Notes: a model not told the origin generated them from the letters alone. A DNA stretch of 64,000 nt from Afipia sp. OHSU_II-C1 (GCF_000497575.1 NZ_APJI01000001.1:62001-126000); one strand, 5' to 3'; numbered from the stretch's first letter, positions 25,317-35,105 are shown. Translations and numbers: made by a program.

Positions 25317-27332
25317 ATGACGACGGTAAATACACCGCCGGGCAATGACCCGACGGTCATTTCCGACGAGGCTTTGCGCAAGGCTGAGGAATTCATCGAG
25401 GCCGATGAAGGCGCGACCAACAGACTAGGCGGGCTGGCCGGTCAGGCTGTCACCAGCATCGCCATCGCGATGAGTCTGTTTCATCTCTACGCAGCCTACG
25501 CGATCGTCCCGACGCAGGAACTCCGTTACACCCACGTCGCCTTCACGCTGGTGCTGAGCTTCCTGCTGTTTCCACTGGCCGCGCGCTTTCGCAACCGGGT
25601 GCGCTGGTGGGATGTGATCCCTGGCATCCTTGCCGTCGCGACCATCGTCTATGCGCTGTGGGGCGGTGACGATTTCACCGACCGCGCCACCACGCCGGAC
25701 CGCTGGGACGTTATCGTCGGCGTAATTTTCATCGTCCTCGTGCTTGAAGCAACACGCCGCACCACCGGCGCGATCATGCCGGTGGTTGCCATCCTGTTCA
25801 TCGCCTACGCGATGCTCGGCCCGTACTTCCCTGCCCCCTGGACCCATCGTCCTTACGACCTGTCACGGCTTGTCGGACATCTCTTCATAACGCTCGAAGG
25901 CATCTTTGGCGTCGCAGTCGACGTGTCGGCGACGCTGATCATCCTGTTCACCATCTTCGGAGCGTTTCTCCAGCAATCGGGCGCCGGAAAATTCTTCATC
26001 GATTTCTCGCTGGCGATGATGGGCGGCAAGCCGAACAGCGCCGGGCGCACCGTGGTGCTGTCGTCGTTCCTGCTCGGCGGGCCGTCGGGCTCCGGCGTCG
26101 CCACCACCGTGATGATCGGCACCGTTGCATATCCGATTATGAAGAAAGCCGGCTTCGAGAAAAACGCCGCCGGCGGCCTGCTCGCCGCGGGCGGCCTTGG
26201 CGCCATCCTGTCGCCGCCGGTGCTTGGCGCCGCCGCATTCCTGATCGCCGAGTTTCTCAAGATCAGTTATCTCGACGTGATCTGGATGGCCACCATCCCC
26301 ACCTGTCTCTATTACCTGTCGCTGCTGATCATGGTCGAACTCGACGCCAAGCGCTTCGGCGCGCGCGACGTCAACTTCACACCGGAAATGTCGCTCGGCG
26401 CGATGACCAGGCGCTACGGTTTCCACTTCATCTCGCTTGTCGCCGTCGTCGCCTTCATGGTGATCGGTTATTCCCCGGCCCTGTCGGTGTTCTATGCGAT
26501 CATCACCACGTTCCTGCTCAGCTTCCTGCGCAAGGACACCGCTCTGATGCCGCCAAAGCTGAAACGCGCGCTGGCCGACGGCTCGATCGGTGCACTGAAC
26601 GCCGCTACCACCTGCGCATGTGCGGGCATCGTGGTCGGCATCGTGACGCTCACCGGTCTCGGCCTGAAGTTCTCGTCGATCGTGATCGCCTACGCCGGCG
26701 GCAGCCTGCTGCTGACAGCGATCTACACGTCGCTGATCGTCTGGATCATCGGCCTCGCCGTCCCTGTCACCGCGTCCTACATCATCTGCGCAGTGATCGC
26801 GGCCCCTGCCCTGATCAAGCTCGGCGTGCCGGACTACGCCGCGCACATGTTCATCTTCTATTATGCGGTGCTCTCGGAGGTTTCCCCGCCGACCGCGCTC
26901 TCGCCATTCGCGGCAGCCGCCATCACCGGCGGCGATCCCTACAAGACCACGCTGCAATCCTGGAAGTACACGCTGCCGGCATTCCTGGTGCCGTTCGTGT
27001 TCGTGCTCGATCCGCAGGGCGTCGGCCTGCTGCTCAACATCCCGAAGGGCGGCTCATGGGTCGATATCTTTGAAATCACCCTCAAGACCACACTCGGCCT
27101 GATGGCGCTGGCGGCGGCGGCACAGGGCTGGGTCCTTCACCACACCACGCTGATCGAACGTGGGTTGCTGGTGCTGTCCGGGCTTCTGCTGGTGTTTCCG
27201 AGCCTGATCGAGGCCGTCATCGAAGCGGCGATTGGTCGCGATATTTCTTATACTTATGTACCCGGCGTCCTGATCGGATTGGGGGTATTGTTATGGCAGG
27301 CAAAAGGGCCGGCGGTTCAACGACCGGCCTGA
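25317..27332 (+). CDS. TAXI-type TRAP transporter, fused 4TM/12TM permease
   Basis: A 671-residue membrane protein in which the small (DctQ-like) and large (DctM-like) TRAP subunits are fused, as is usual for TAXI-type systems. It has many hydrophobic segments across the whole length, with the DctM-like motifs GPSGSGVATTVMIGTVAYPIMKKAG (about 258-282), AGGLGAILSPPVLGAAAFLIAEFL and FYYAVLSEVSPPTALSPFAA. It should import an organic anion with Na+ or H+. The start has GGGGGAGG upstream. Its binding protein gene follows by 26 bases. Confidence 0.93.
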   Translation: MTTVNTPPGNDPTVISDEALRKAEEFIEADEGATNRLGGLAGQAVTSIAIAMSLFHLYAAYAIVPTQELRYTHVAFTLVLSFLLFPLAARFRNRVRWWDVIPGILAVATIVYALWGGDDFTDRATTPDRWDVIVGVIFIVLVLEATRRTTGAIMPVVAILFIAYAMLGPYFPAPWTHRPYDLSRLVGHLFITLEGIFGVAVDVSATLIILFTIFGAFLQQSGAGKFFIDFSLAMMGGKPNSAGRTVVLSSFLLGGPSGSGVATTVMIGTVAYPIMKKAGFEKNAAGGLLAAGGLGAILSPPVLGAAAFLIAEFLKISYLDVIWMATIPTCLYYLSLLIMVELDAKRFGARDVNFTPEMSLGAMTRRYGFHFISLVAVVAFMVIGYSPALSVFYAIITTFLLSFLRKDTALMPPKLKRALADGSIGALNAATTCACAGIVVGIVTLTGLGLKFSSIVIAYAGGSLLLTAIYTSLIVWIIGLAVPVTASYIICAVIAAPALIKLGVPDYAAHMFIFYYAVLSEVSPPTALSPFAAAAITGGDPYKTTLQSWKYTLPAFLVPFVFVLDPQGVGLLLNIPKGGSWVDIFEITLKTTLGLMALAAAAQGWVLHHTTLIERGLLVLSGLLLVFPSLIEAVIEAAIGRDISYTYVPGVLIGLGVLLWQAKGPAVQRPA

Positions 27333-27358
27333 AAACTCAAATGGGAGGATGATCGAGA

Positions 27359-28324
27359 ATGAAGAAAACGACGAAAATGGCCGCGGTGCTGGCCCTCGCG
27401 CTGTCCGCCGGACTGATAACGGCCCACGCGCAACAAAAGACAATGGCGATCGGAACGGGCGGCACCGGTGGCGTATACTATCCGCTCGGCGGCGCTATCG
27501 CGAACGTGCTGTCGAAGAACCTGCCGAACGTGCAGGCCACCGCCGAGGTCACCGGCGGATCGGTCGACAACCTGAAACTGATCGGTACCGGGAAGAACGA
27601 ACTCGGCTTTACCATGGCCGACGCTGCGCTCGACGCCTACAAGGGCGAAGACAAATTCAAGAGCGGAAAGATTCCGCTGCAAGCGTTGCTCGTGGTGTAT
27701 CCGAACCGCATGCATGTCGTGACGGTCGAGAGCACCGGCATCAAGACGATGGCCGATCTCAAGGGCAAGCGCGTCTCCACCGGCTCGCCCGGCGGCGCGA
27801 CCGAAGTCATGGCCTTCCGCGTGATCGAGGCCGCCGGTCTCGACAAGGACAAGGACATGAAGCGCGAACGCCTCGGCGTCGCCGAGTCGGTCAACGCCAT
27901 CAAGGACGGCAAGATCGACGCATTCTTCTGGGTCGGCGGCATCCCGACCGCATCGGTTACCGACCTCGCCGCCACACCCGGCGTCAAGCTCAGGCTGATC
28001 GACCACGCCGATGTCGTCGACAAGATGAACGCCAAGTACGGCAAGCTCTACAGCGCGGGCGTCATCAAGGCCGGATCGTATCCGGGTTACGACGTCGACA
28101 ACAAGATGGCCGAGGTCTGGAACATCATCGTCACCGGCGACAAGATGAGCAATGACGAGGCCTATAACATCGTCAAGACGCTGGTGGAGAAGAAGGCGGA
28201 TATCGTCGCGGTCCACAAAGAGGCCGAGAGTTTCTCGCTCGACAACCAAGTGCAGGATCGCTCACCGGTGCCGTTCCATCCCGGCGCGTTGAAGTACTTC
28301 AAGGAAAAGGGCAAGGGCGGCTAG
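27359..28324 (+). CDS. TAXI-type TRAP transporter solute-binding protein
   Basis: A 321-residue periplasmic protein with a Sec signal (1-25, ending AHAQ). The mature protein starts with the family mark MAIGTGGTGGVYYPLGGAIANVL. KGKRVSTGSPGGATEVMAFRVIEAAG is the typical second-lobe entry. It delivers a solute (glutamate-like or other organic acids are suspected for the family) to the fused permease. GGGAGG precedes the ATG. A strong terminator follows. Confidence 0.93.
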   Translation: MKKTTKMAAVLALALSAGLITAHAQQKTMAIGTGGTGGVYYPLGGAIANVLSKNLPNVQATAEVTGGSVDNLKLIGTGKNELGFTMADAALDAYKGEDKFKSGKIPLQALLVVYPNRMHVVTVESTGIKTMADLKGKRVSTGSPGGATEVMAFRVIEAAGLDKDKDMKRERLGVAESVNAIKDGKIDAFFWVGGIPTASVTDLAATPGVKLRLIDHADVVDKMNAKYGKLYSAGVIKAGSYPGYDVDNKMAEVWNIIVTGDKMSNDEAYNIVKTLVEKKADIVAVHKEAESFSLDNQVQDRSPVPFHPGALKYFKEKGKGG

Positions 28325-28349
28325 GCCCACCCTGGACTGCTTCGATGGA

Positions 28350-28373
28350 CCCCGGCCTCGTGCCGGGGTTTTT
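28350..28373 (+). terminator. Intrinsic terminator after the TAXI-TRAP genes
   Basis: A 7-bp perfect GC stem, CCCCGGC/GCCGGGG, with a 5-base loop is followed at once by TTTTT, 26 bases after the binding-protein stop. It ends the two-gene TRAP transcript just before the convergent FAD oxidoreductase gene. Confidence 0.88.
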
Positions 28374-28380
28374 CGTTGCG

Positions 28381-29631
28381 CTAGGCTGCGATTTCCGGCG
28401 CATCGCGGTCGATAGCGAAATCATCGAACCATGGCTGGTGATTGCCGGCAATCGACGCCGCGATCATGCGCGAGGCAAGATAGCTGTAGGTAATGCCGTT
28501 GCCGCCGTAGCCGTAGGCCGCGTGAATACGCGGGTGACCGGGCACGCGCCCGATCAGCGGCAGACCGTCGGTCGTCGTTCCGAACGCGCCGGACCACACA
28601 AACTCTGCGACAGGCTCGGCATGCGACCACAGCCCATTGAGTCTGTGCAGGAGGGCATCAGCCTTAGCAGGCATCAGACGGTCGCGCGCCTCGGGTTCGA
28701 TCGCCTGATCATCGTCCTCACCGCCGATGATGATCCGGTTGTCGTTTGTTGTGCGTGCATAGCTGTAGTTCTCCGATGCCTCCCAGATCAGCGCGCCGTC
28801 GCGCCACAAGCCGTCGGCCGGCTGCGGCGGCGTCGCAATGGCCCAGCTCGATGAAATCTTGTGAAGGCTGGAGCTGATGAAATCCGGCATCACATAACCG
28901 GTGGCGAGAACGACCTGTTTCGCTTCGATCACATGACCGTTGTCGAGTCCGACGACGACCGCCTGCCCGCTGTTGTCGTAATTTTCCGCGCTTGCGTCGA
29001 ACATCCTGACGCCTTCCGTTGCGGCTGCGGCCAGCAGCGCCTGACATAACAACAAGGGGTCAGCATCCGCGGAGCCGATCGAATGGATCGCCGCCTCCCT
29101 GTAGAGACCGAATTCCTCCAGCAGCGTCAGGTGATCGAGGTAGTCGCCGGGCAGCCCGGCCCGCATCCGCAGTTCATGCTCGGCCTTGAGTTCGCGTGCA
29201 CCGATCTTGCCCGCTGCCAGATAGAGCGAGCGCTTGTGGCGCATGCCGCATGCCAGCCTGTGCGCATTTACCAGTTCGGCCAATCCGCTGACCGCGCGGA
29301 AGCTGCGGCGATAGATGTTGGCCGCGCGCTCAAATCCGTACATCGCCGTGAGATCGCTCAGCGAGCGGTCGATCTCCCATAACAGCATCGCGGTGCTCGC
29401 GATGGTGCTGCCGAGACCGGGACGCTGCCGGTCGATGACGCAAACCTCGTGCCCCTCGGCCACGAGATGCTCAGCTGCCAGCGAGCCTGTAACTCCCGCG
29501 CCGACCACCAGAACCTCGCAGCGGAAATCCCGATCGACCGAGGGCCGGCCGGGCTGCATGAGTCTCTGGCCCCAGGGCGACGTGCCGCCCCGCAAATCGC
29601 TCTGCCGAACTTTCTCAGGATCGAACATCAT
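28381..29631 (-). CDS. FAD-dependent amine/D-amino-acid oxidoreductase (DAO family)
   Basis: A 416-residue DAO-fold oxidoreductase. The FAD Rossmann motif is VLVVGAGVTGSLAAEHLVAEGHEV (about 42-65), a GLGSTIASTAMLLWEID segment follows, and the C-terminal FAD contact is GYGGNGITYSYLASRMIA. It resembles gamma-glutamylputrescine oxidase/OrdL-like enzymes that oxidise an amine or N-substituted amino acid. Two adjacent ATG codons (29631, 29628) are possible starts; the frame opens at a TTG three codons earlier. It lies 90 bases after tctA on the same strand and may be the last gene of that unit. Confidence 0.85.
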   Translation of the reverse strand: MMFDPEKVRQSDLRGGTSPWGQRLMQPGRPSVDRDFRCEVLVVGAGVTGSLAAEHLVAEGHEVCVIDRQRPGLGSTIASTAMLLWEIDRSLSDLTAMYGFERAANIYRRSFRAVSGLAELVNAHRLACGMRHKRSLYLAAGKIGARELKAEHELRMRAGLPGDYLDHLTLLEEFGLYREAAIHSIGSADADPLLLCQALLAAAATEGVRMFDASAENYDNSGQAVVVGLDNGHVIEAKQVVLATGYVMPDFISSSLHKISSSWAIATPPQPADGLWRDGALIWEASENYSYARTTNDNRIIIGGEDDDQAIEPEARDRLMPAKADALLHRLNGLWSHAEPVAEFVWSGAFGTTTDGLPLIGRVPGHPRIHAAYGYGGNGITYSYLASRMIAASIAGNHQPWFDDFAIDRDAPEIAA

Positions 29632-29721
29632 TCGCTTCAATCATGGCTGGAAACCGCCCCCGGTACCGCAACCATGATGACGCCAGAACGTGGCAAAAGT
29701 TCCGTTCGCTGATGTCTCCGT

Positions 29722-31230
29722 TCAGGCTCCCTCGTCCAGCGCGACCAGTTCGCGCTTCTTTCTGAGCGCCGGCAGTAGCGGCCCGATCAGCAGGATCGCC
29801 GCGATCACAAGACAGATCGCCGAGATCGGGCGCTGCACAAAAGTCATCAGGTCGCCCTGCGACAGGATCAGCGACTTGCGCAGATTGTTTTCCATCAGCG
29901 GTCCCAGCACGAAGGCAAGCACCAACGGCGCGGGCTCGTATCCGAACTTGCGCATCAGGTAGCCGATCACGCCGAACCCGACCATGACGTAGACATCGAA
30001 GACGTTATTGCTGCTGCAATAGACGCCGACGATGGTGAACAGCAGGATCAGCGGGAACAGCACGTTGTAAGGCAGCTTCAGCAACTGCACCCACATGCCG
30101 ATCAGCGGCAGGTTCAGGATCAGCAGCATGATGTTGCCGATATACATGCTGGCGATGATGCCCCAGAACAGCCCGGGGTTCTGCGTGATCATCAGCGGTC
30201 CCGGTTGAAGGCCGTGGATGACAAATGCGCCCAACAAGAGCGCCATCACGACATTCGGCGGAATGCCGAGCGTCATCAGCGGAATGAACGCGCCGCCGGC
30301 GGCGGCGTTGTTGGCCGCTTCCGGTCCCGCCACACCTTCGATGGCGCCCTTGCCGAAACGCTCCGGCGTCTTGGACAGCCGTTTCTCCAGCGCATAGGAC
30401 GCAAAGGATGCGACGACCGCGCCGCCGCCCGGCAAAATACCGAGAAAGAATCCGAGCAGCGTGCCGCGGCCGACAGGGCCGGCGCTCGCCTTCCAGTCGT
30501 CCTTGTTGGGCAGAAGCTGTGTGATCTTGGTTTCGATCACATCGCGCTTGATCACCTGCTCAATATTGATGAGGACTTCGGCGACACCGAATAAACCCAT
30601 GACCACCGGCACGAGACCAATGCCGTCGATCAGCTCGAGGCGGCCGAACGTCAGCCGCGGCTGCGCCGTGATGCTGTCGAGGCCGATCAACCCGAGTACG
30701 ACCCCGATGCACGCCATCAGCAGCGCCTTCGCCATCGAGCCCTGGGTCAGGAAGGTCAGCACCACGAGGCCGAGCACCATCAGGCTGAAGTATTCAGCCG
30801 GTCCGAACGCAACCGCGACGCTTGCGAGCGACGGCGCAATCAGCATCAGCGCGATCAGCGCGAAGGTGCCTGCGATGAAAGAACCGAGCGCGGAGATGCC
30901 GAGCGCCGGACCGGCTCGCCCCTGCTTCGCCATCTGGTGACCGTCGAGACATGTCACCACCGATGCCGCCTCGCCCGGAATGTTGACAAGGATCGACGTG
31001 GTCGAGCCGCCATACATCGAGCCGTAATAGATGCCCGCCATCATGATGATGCCGGACTCCGGCGTGCCGGACAGCGTCACCGGCAGCAGCAGCGACATCG
31101 CCGAGATCGGGCCGATGCCCGGCAGAACGCCGACCAGCGTGCCGATGAATACGCCGATGAAACAGTACAGCAGGTTGACCGGCTGAAGCGCGACGCCGAG
31201 ACCATGCGAGACGTTGACGAGAACATCCAT
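29722..31230 (-). CDS. tctA: Tripartite tricarboxylate transporter large permease TctA
   Basis: A 502-residue membrane protein with the TctA signature: [23 protein letters not shown] (about 32-54), [22 protein letters not shown], and the repeat [24 protein letters not shown]. About 11-12 hydrophobic segments. With TctB and TctC it imports carboxylates using an ion gradient. It starts 12 bases after the tctB stop. It ends the tctC-tctB-tctA run, which follows the dehydrogenase gene. Confidence 0.95.
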   Translation of the reverse strand: MDVLVNVSHGLGVALQPVNLLYCFIGVFIGTLVGVLPGIGPISAMSLLLPVTLSGTPESGIIMMAGIYYGSMYGGSTTSILVNIPGEAASVVTCLDGHQMAKQGRAGPALGISALGSFIAGTFALIALMLIAPSLASVAVAFGPAEYFSLMVLGLVVLTFLTQGSMAKALLMACIGVVLGLIGLDSITAQPRLTFGRLELIDGIGLVPVVMGLFGVAEVLINIEQVIKRDVIETKITQLLPNKDDWKASAGPVGRGTLLGFFLGILPGGGAVVASFASYALEKRLSKTPERFGKGAIEGVAGPEAANNAAAGGAFIPLMTLGIPPNVVMALLLGAFVIHGLQPGPLMITQNPGLFWGIIASMYIGNIMLLILNLPLIGMWVQLLKLPYNVLFPLILLFTIVGVYCSSNNVFDVYVMVGFGVIGYLMRKFGYEPAPLVLAFVLGPLMENNLRKSLILSQGDLMTFVQRPISAICLVIAAILLIGPLLPALRKKRELVALDEGA

Positions 31231-31242
31231 GAGCTTGCCCGA

Positions 31243-31728
31243 TCAGCCGATGTTGAACATGCCCGCAGGCAACTGGATGAGCAGTGCACGTTTCAGCACC
31301 CACCAGACGCCGATCGGCGCCAGCACCGCAAGCGGGATCGCCAGCGTCCAGCGTACCGGATCGATCACCCGCAGCAGCAGCAACAGCAGCGGAATCGACG
31401 CCAGCAGAAAGCCGAGCGGCTGAAGCAGGAAGGAAAACGCAGCGAGGCACGCAATGACGACCAGCGGCTTGGTCCATCGCGTTCCGGCCCACAGCGATGC
31501 AACGCTCGGTCCGCCTTCCGTGATCGCCGCGACAACGATCGTGCCGGCGAAGAGGCACATCAGGATGCCCGTGTAGAACAGCACGAAGCCTGAGCCCGGA
31601 TCGTTGATGCTACCGATCTTGAGCTTCTGGCCGGCCCAGATCACGAAGACGCCGAGGGCAAGGCCGACGAGCCCGCCCCACAGTTCGGAATTGCCCAGCA
31701 AACCTCGACGCACTTCCTGACGATCCAT
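31243..31728 (-). CDS. tctB: Tripartite tricarboxylate transporter small permease TctB
   Basis: A 161-residue membrane protein with four hydrophobic segments (near 18-37, 48-68, 84-110 and 120-145), matching the TctB family. It is the small membrane subunit working with TctA. The frame is open 44 codons further upstream, but that part is charged and unlike the family; the ATG at 31728 (MDRQEVRRG) is the sensible start. It lies between tctC and tctA on the same strand. Confidence 0.88.
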   Translation of the reverse strand: MDRQEVRRGLLGNSELWGGLVGLALGVFVIWAGQKLKIGSINDPGSGFVLFYTGILMCLFAGTIVVAAITEGGPSVASLWAGTRWTKPLVVIACLAAFSFLLQPLGFLLASIPLLLLLLRVIDPVRWTLAIPLAVLAPIGVWWVLKRALLIQLPAGMFNIG

Positions 31729-31804
31729 GATCGCAAGCCCTCCCCATCCTAGACATGAACGCGCGTGATCTTCCGCCACATCGCGATGCACGCTTTTACG
31801 TGCC

Positions 31805-32779
31805 TTAATTTTTCTTCTTGCCGAGACCAAGCGCCTCGACTGCCTTGGTCTCGGAGGCAATGGTCTCCGCGACGAACGTCCGATAGTCCTCGGTGTTCTT
31901 ATAGTTCACCACCATGTCGTATTTCGCAAGCAAGGCAATCACACTGGGTGTGTCGATGGCCTTCTTGAAGGCATCGTGCAACCTTGCCACTATCTTCGGG
32001 TCCATGCCCTTGGGACCTGCGAGCCCCCAAGGGGAGTCGATGACCAACGGATAGCCAAGCTCTTTCAAGGTGGGGACATCCGGAAAACTGGGCGCACGCT
32101 GTTCAGTCCAAACCATCAGCAACCGCAGCTTGCCCGCCTCAACCAGCGGCTTCCAGCCCGATGCATCCACCTGCAGGACGGTGTGGTTGCCCAGCACCGC
32201 CGCACTGCTCTCGGCGGTGCCCTTGAAAGGAACTTGCGTCAGCTTTATTCCGGCGATGGCTGCAATCTGCTCCATACCGATATGAAGCGACGTTCCAGAG
32301 CCGGGCGTACCGTAGGTCAACTTTCCCGGATTCGCTTTGGCAAACTCAACCACATCTTTCCATGTCTTGAACTGCGACTCGGCATTCGTGGTCACGCCGA
32401 ACGTATAGCCGGTCAGGTTCAGGATATAGGAAAAGTCCTTGCTGGCGTCCCACGACATGTCCTGCATCAAGGGAAGCCGAAACACCGGAATGGCTATCTG
32501 TGAAATTGTATAGCCGTCGGGCTTCGCCGACGCAGCCATGGTGGCAGGGCCGACAGTGCCGCCTCCTCCAGCCTTGTTATCGACGATAATGGGCTGACCA
32601 AGATCTTTAGCGGCCACTTCTGCCATTGCCCGCAAGACAATATCGGTCGATCCTCCCGCGGGCCAGGGCACGATCAGTGTAATCGGTTTTGTTGGATAGT
32701 CCTGCGCGACAGCGATCCCGCCCATCGCTGCGAGGGCAACGGACACCAGCACGGCCTTCAAGCCAGATCTGTGAATCAT
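31805..32779 (-). CDS. tctC: TctC/Bug-type periplasmic solute receptor (copy 1)
   Basis: A 324-residue extracytoplasmic receptor of the Bug/TctC family, with a Sec signal (1-25, ending IAVAQ) and the family marks DYPTKPITLIVPWPAGGSTD, VDNKAGGGGTVGP, GTPGSGTSLHIGMEQIA and GPKGMDPKIVARLHDAFKKA. It captures a carboxylate for TctBA. The ATG at 32779 follows GGGAGG by six bases; the frame continues 39 codons upstream without sense. A very similar 324-residue paralogue lies at 35106-36080. Confidence 0.94.
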   Translation of the reverse strand: MIHRSGLKAVLVSVALAAMGGIAVAQDYPTKPITLIVPWPAGGSTDIVLRAMAEVAAKDLGQPIIVDNKAGGGGTVGPATMAASAKPDGYTISQIAIPVFRLPLMQDMSWDASKDFSYILNLTGYTFGVTTNAESQFKTWKDVVEFAKANPGKLTYGTPGSGTSLHIGMEQIAAIAGIKLTQVPFKGTAESSAAVLGNHTVLQVDASGWKPLVEAGKLRLLMVWTEQRAPSFPDVPTLKELGYPLVIDSPWGLAGPKGMDPKIVARLHDAFKKAIDTPSVIALLAKYDMVVNYKNTEDYRTFVAETIASETKAVEALGLGKKKN

Positions 32780-32892
32780 GATGATCCTCCCTTTCGTTCT
32801 CGAGGTGCCAAACCTGTTTTTGTTTTTGGCAGAGTGGTCTCCGCTATCGTTTGAAGAACTGCCTTGGCAATGCAGCGGTTCGCTGCATTGCA

Positions 32893-34053
32893 TCATGCAG
32901 CGAGCTTGAGAATCGTCACAACGTCATCAGGCTTGCGAATCGGCTGCGGATTCGATCTGGTAAAAATCGACAGCATGGCGTTCTCTCCGATAAGACGGAA
33001 CTGTTGCTCCGTTACACCGACCTCTGCGAGGCGGCGCGGAAGATCAAGCTCCGCGATGAAATTCGCGAAAGCATCGCTCGCTTCCAGGTCCGGAGCCCTC
33101 AAGGCTTCCGCCAGTAGCTTCTGGGCTTCGCCGGTGGCCGGTTTGTTGTAACGCAACACACTTGGCATCATCACAGCGGTGCAGAAGTAGTGAGGAACGT
33201 CACATGTTCCGCCAAGCACATGCCCGATGGCGTGACTGGCGCCCATCGGCACCCGCGCCTGAAGTCCGAACGCCGAAAGCCAAGAGCCATATTGGCACAG
33301 AGTGCGCGCTTCATCGTCCTCGGGATTTTGCTTCGAGCGCAAGAGACCGTCGTGCAGGAACCTGATTCCTCGCAGGCAAACGCTTTCCACAAGCGGATTG
33401 CCTCGCGGCGAACACACGGCCTCGATTCCGTGATCCATCGCGCGGGTCCCCGAGCCGAGCCACAGCTTTTCAGGGGTGTACTTGGTAATCGCCGGATCGA
33501 GGATAATAGATCGCGGCATCATTAAGGGGTGATGGAAGATCTGCTTGAGCTTGCGCTGGCTATCCGTCACCAGACTGCCCGCGTTGTACTCGCCGCCGGA
33601 TAGCGTGGTCGGCACGGCGATCATGCGCACCTTCGGCTCCCGGAATGCCGCAAAGCGCCTGTCTGGCGTTGTTTCAAAGCCATCGAGCCCGGCCGGCTCA
33701 ACAATCCCGTGCTCCATGCACATCAGGACAATCTTCGCGGCGTCCACGACGGACCCGCCACCGACTGCAACAATGAGGTCTGCCCGGGCTTCGAGCGCAA
33801 GACCCGCTGCCTTGACGACGACCTCACGGGTCGTGTGCTGGGGCACACTGTCATATGTCCCGGCGTAACGATCGCCCAAGGCCGTCCGGATTTTCTCGAT
33901 TTCATCGGTGGTCGTATTGAGCGTGCGGCTGACGATCAAATAGACGCGTTGAGCGCCAAGACGCTCGGCCTCCTCACGGATAGCCGTCGCGGACGGCTTT
34001 CCGTAAATGACGAAATCCATCGGTGGATACTGATAACTCCCCGCTGCTTGCAT
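32893..34053 (-). CDS. Maleylacetate reductase-like iron-type alcohol dehydrogenase
   Basis: A 386-residue member of the Fe-ADH superfamily: N-terminal NAD(P) domain with VGGGSVVDAAK (97-107) and a helical metal domain. At the usual metal-ligand Asp of the TGxDAxxHAIE motif there is Arg204 (SGTRAMDHGIEA); His208 and the later SHAIGHVLGG and DVPHY histidines remain. Loss of that Asp is typical, as I recall, of maleylacetate reductases, which reduce maleylacetate to 3-oxoadipate in aromatic ring breakdown. AGAGGA precedes the ATG. It heads the tctC-tctB-tctA unit, so it probably acts on the imported compound or its product. Confidence 0.85.
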   Translation of the reverse strand: MQAAGSYQYPPMDFVIYGKPSATAIREEAERLGAQRVYLIVSRTLNTTTDEIEKIRTALGDRYAGTYDSVPQHTTREVVVKAAGLALEARADLIVAVGGGSVVDAAKIVLMCMEHGIVEPAGLDGFETTPDRRFAAFREPKVRMIAVPTTLSGGEYNAGSLVTDSQRKLKQIFHHPLMMPRSIILDPAITKYTPEKLWLGSGTRAMDHGIEAVCSPRGNPLVESVCLRGIRFLHDGLLRSKQNPEDDEARTLCQYGSWLSAFGLQARVPMGASHAIGHVLGGTCDVPHYFCTAVMMPSVLRYNKPATGEAQKLLAEALRAPDLEASDAFANFIAELDLPRRLAEVGVTEQQFRLIGENAMLSIFTRSNPQPIRKPDDVVTILKLAA

Positions 34054-34078
34054 GATATCCTCTGGGATAGTTGTTACT

Positions 34079-34147
34079 TATTCTCATATCTAAACCTGCG
34101 CTTTTTGATTATACGAACGAATAGTTTTGACCTTTGATGTGAGAATA
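34079..34147. promoter_or_regulatory. Widely spaced inverted repeat in LysR/dehydrogenase promoter
   Basis: In the 109-base gap between the divergent dehydrogenase and LysR genes, TATTCTCATATC (34079-34090) and GATGTGAGAATA (34136-34147) are inverted copies with a single mismatch, 45 bases apart. Two equal sites at this distance fit a tetrameric LysR regulator bending the DNA between a recognition and an activation site. The AT-rich stretch between them probably contains both promoters. Confidence 0.65.
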
Positions 34148-34162
34148 TCTAACATCTTGCAC

Positions 34163-35050
34163 ATGAACGCCTTGCCCTCTTTCGAAGCCCTCCGCGTGTT
34201 CGAAGTCGCAGCGCGCCACGGCAGCTTTTCGCGCGCCGCGGAAGAGCTTCACGTCACGCACGGTGCCGTGAGCCATCGGATCAAGTCTCTGGAGGATCAG
34301 TTGCAGGTGCGCCTGTTTGAGCGGCGCGGCAACAGCATGCTCCTCACCGCGGAAGGCCGGCAGCTTCTGGCGAGCGTTGATGTTGCAGTCGGTGAGATTA
34401 CGCGCGGCATCGAACGCCTGCGGGGCACAGGTAAAGTCAGCCGCCTGACCGTGAGCCTGTTGCCGGTGATGGCCGCACGATGGCTCATCCCGCGGCTGTC
34501 GAGATTTTATGAACGCTTCCCGGATATCGAGATCAACATCAGGACCAGCCTCACACTGGTGACTTTCAAATCCGACGGCGTCGATCTGGCGATACGCTAC
34601 GGCGCGGGCCAATGGCCGGGATTGAAAGCGGAGAAGTTTGCCGACGAAGAACTCTTTCCTGTTTGCAGCCCGAATTTCAACGGTGGGCATCTGCCACGCG
34701 AGCCGTCAGAACTTCTGGAACTGACTCTGTTGCATGACGCGAACTTGCCCTGGAAGCACTGGCTCCGTGGGGCCGGAATGAAAGCGGACGAAAACGTTCG
34801 CGGGACATCTTTCAGCGACGCCAATCTGCTGCTGGCCGCCGCGACGTCCGGACAGGGAGTCGCGCTGGCGCGAAGCTCGATCGTGACAGACGAAATTGCC
34901 GCGGGTACTCTCGTCAAACTGTTCGACTACAGCTACCGAACGCCCTACTCACATTTCATTGTTTACCCGGAGCGCTCTGACAGAATCCGGAAAGTCGCTG
35001 CTTTCCGCGACTGGTTGCTGGAAGAAAAGCCGCGACCGCTGGCGTCGTGA
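34163..35050 (+). CDS. GcvA-type LysR transcriptional regulator
   Basis: A 295-residue LysR regulator of the GcvA-like group, starting MNALPSFEALRVFEVAARHGSF with helix-turn-helix at about 20-40 (FSRAAEELHVTHGAVSHRIK). The effector domain begins near VSRLTVSLLPVMAARWLIPRL and keeps DLAIRYGAGQWPG. I start at ATG 34163; the frame opens at a TTG 12 codons earlier. It is divergent from the dehydrogenase-tctCBA unit and probably controls it through the dyad in the gap. Confidence 0.9.
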   Translation: MNALPSFEALRVFEVAARHGSFSRAAEELHVTHGAVSHRIKSLEDQLQVRLFERRGNSMLLTAEGRQLLASVDVAVGEITRGIERLRGTGKVSRLTVSLLPVMAARWLIPRLSRFYERFPDIEINIRTSLTLVTFKSDGVDLAIRYGAGQWPGLKAEKFADEELFPVCSPNFNGGHLPREPSELLELTLLHDANLPWKHWLRGAGMKADENVRGTSFSDANLLLAAATSGQGVALARSSIVTDEIAAGTLVKLFDYSYRTPYSHFIVYPERSDRIRKVAAFRDWLLEEKPRPLAS

Positions 35051-35105
35051 TGCGTCAGGCTATCGAAGAACCCGCGAATGGTGAGCCGCGGGTCTCCAAC
35101 GGACC

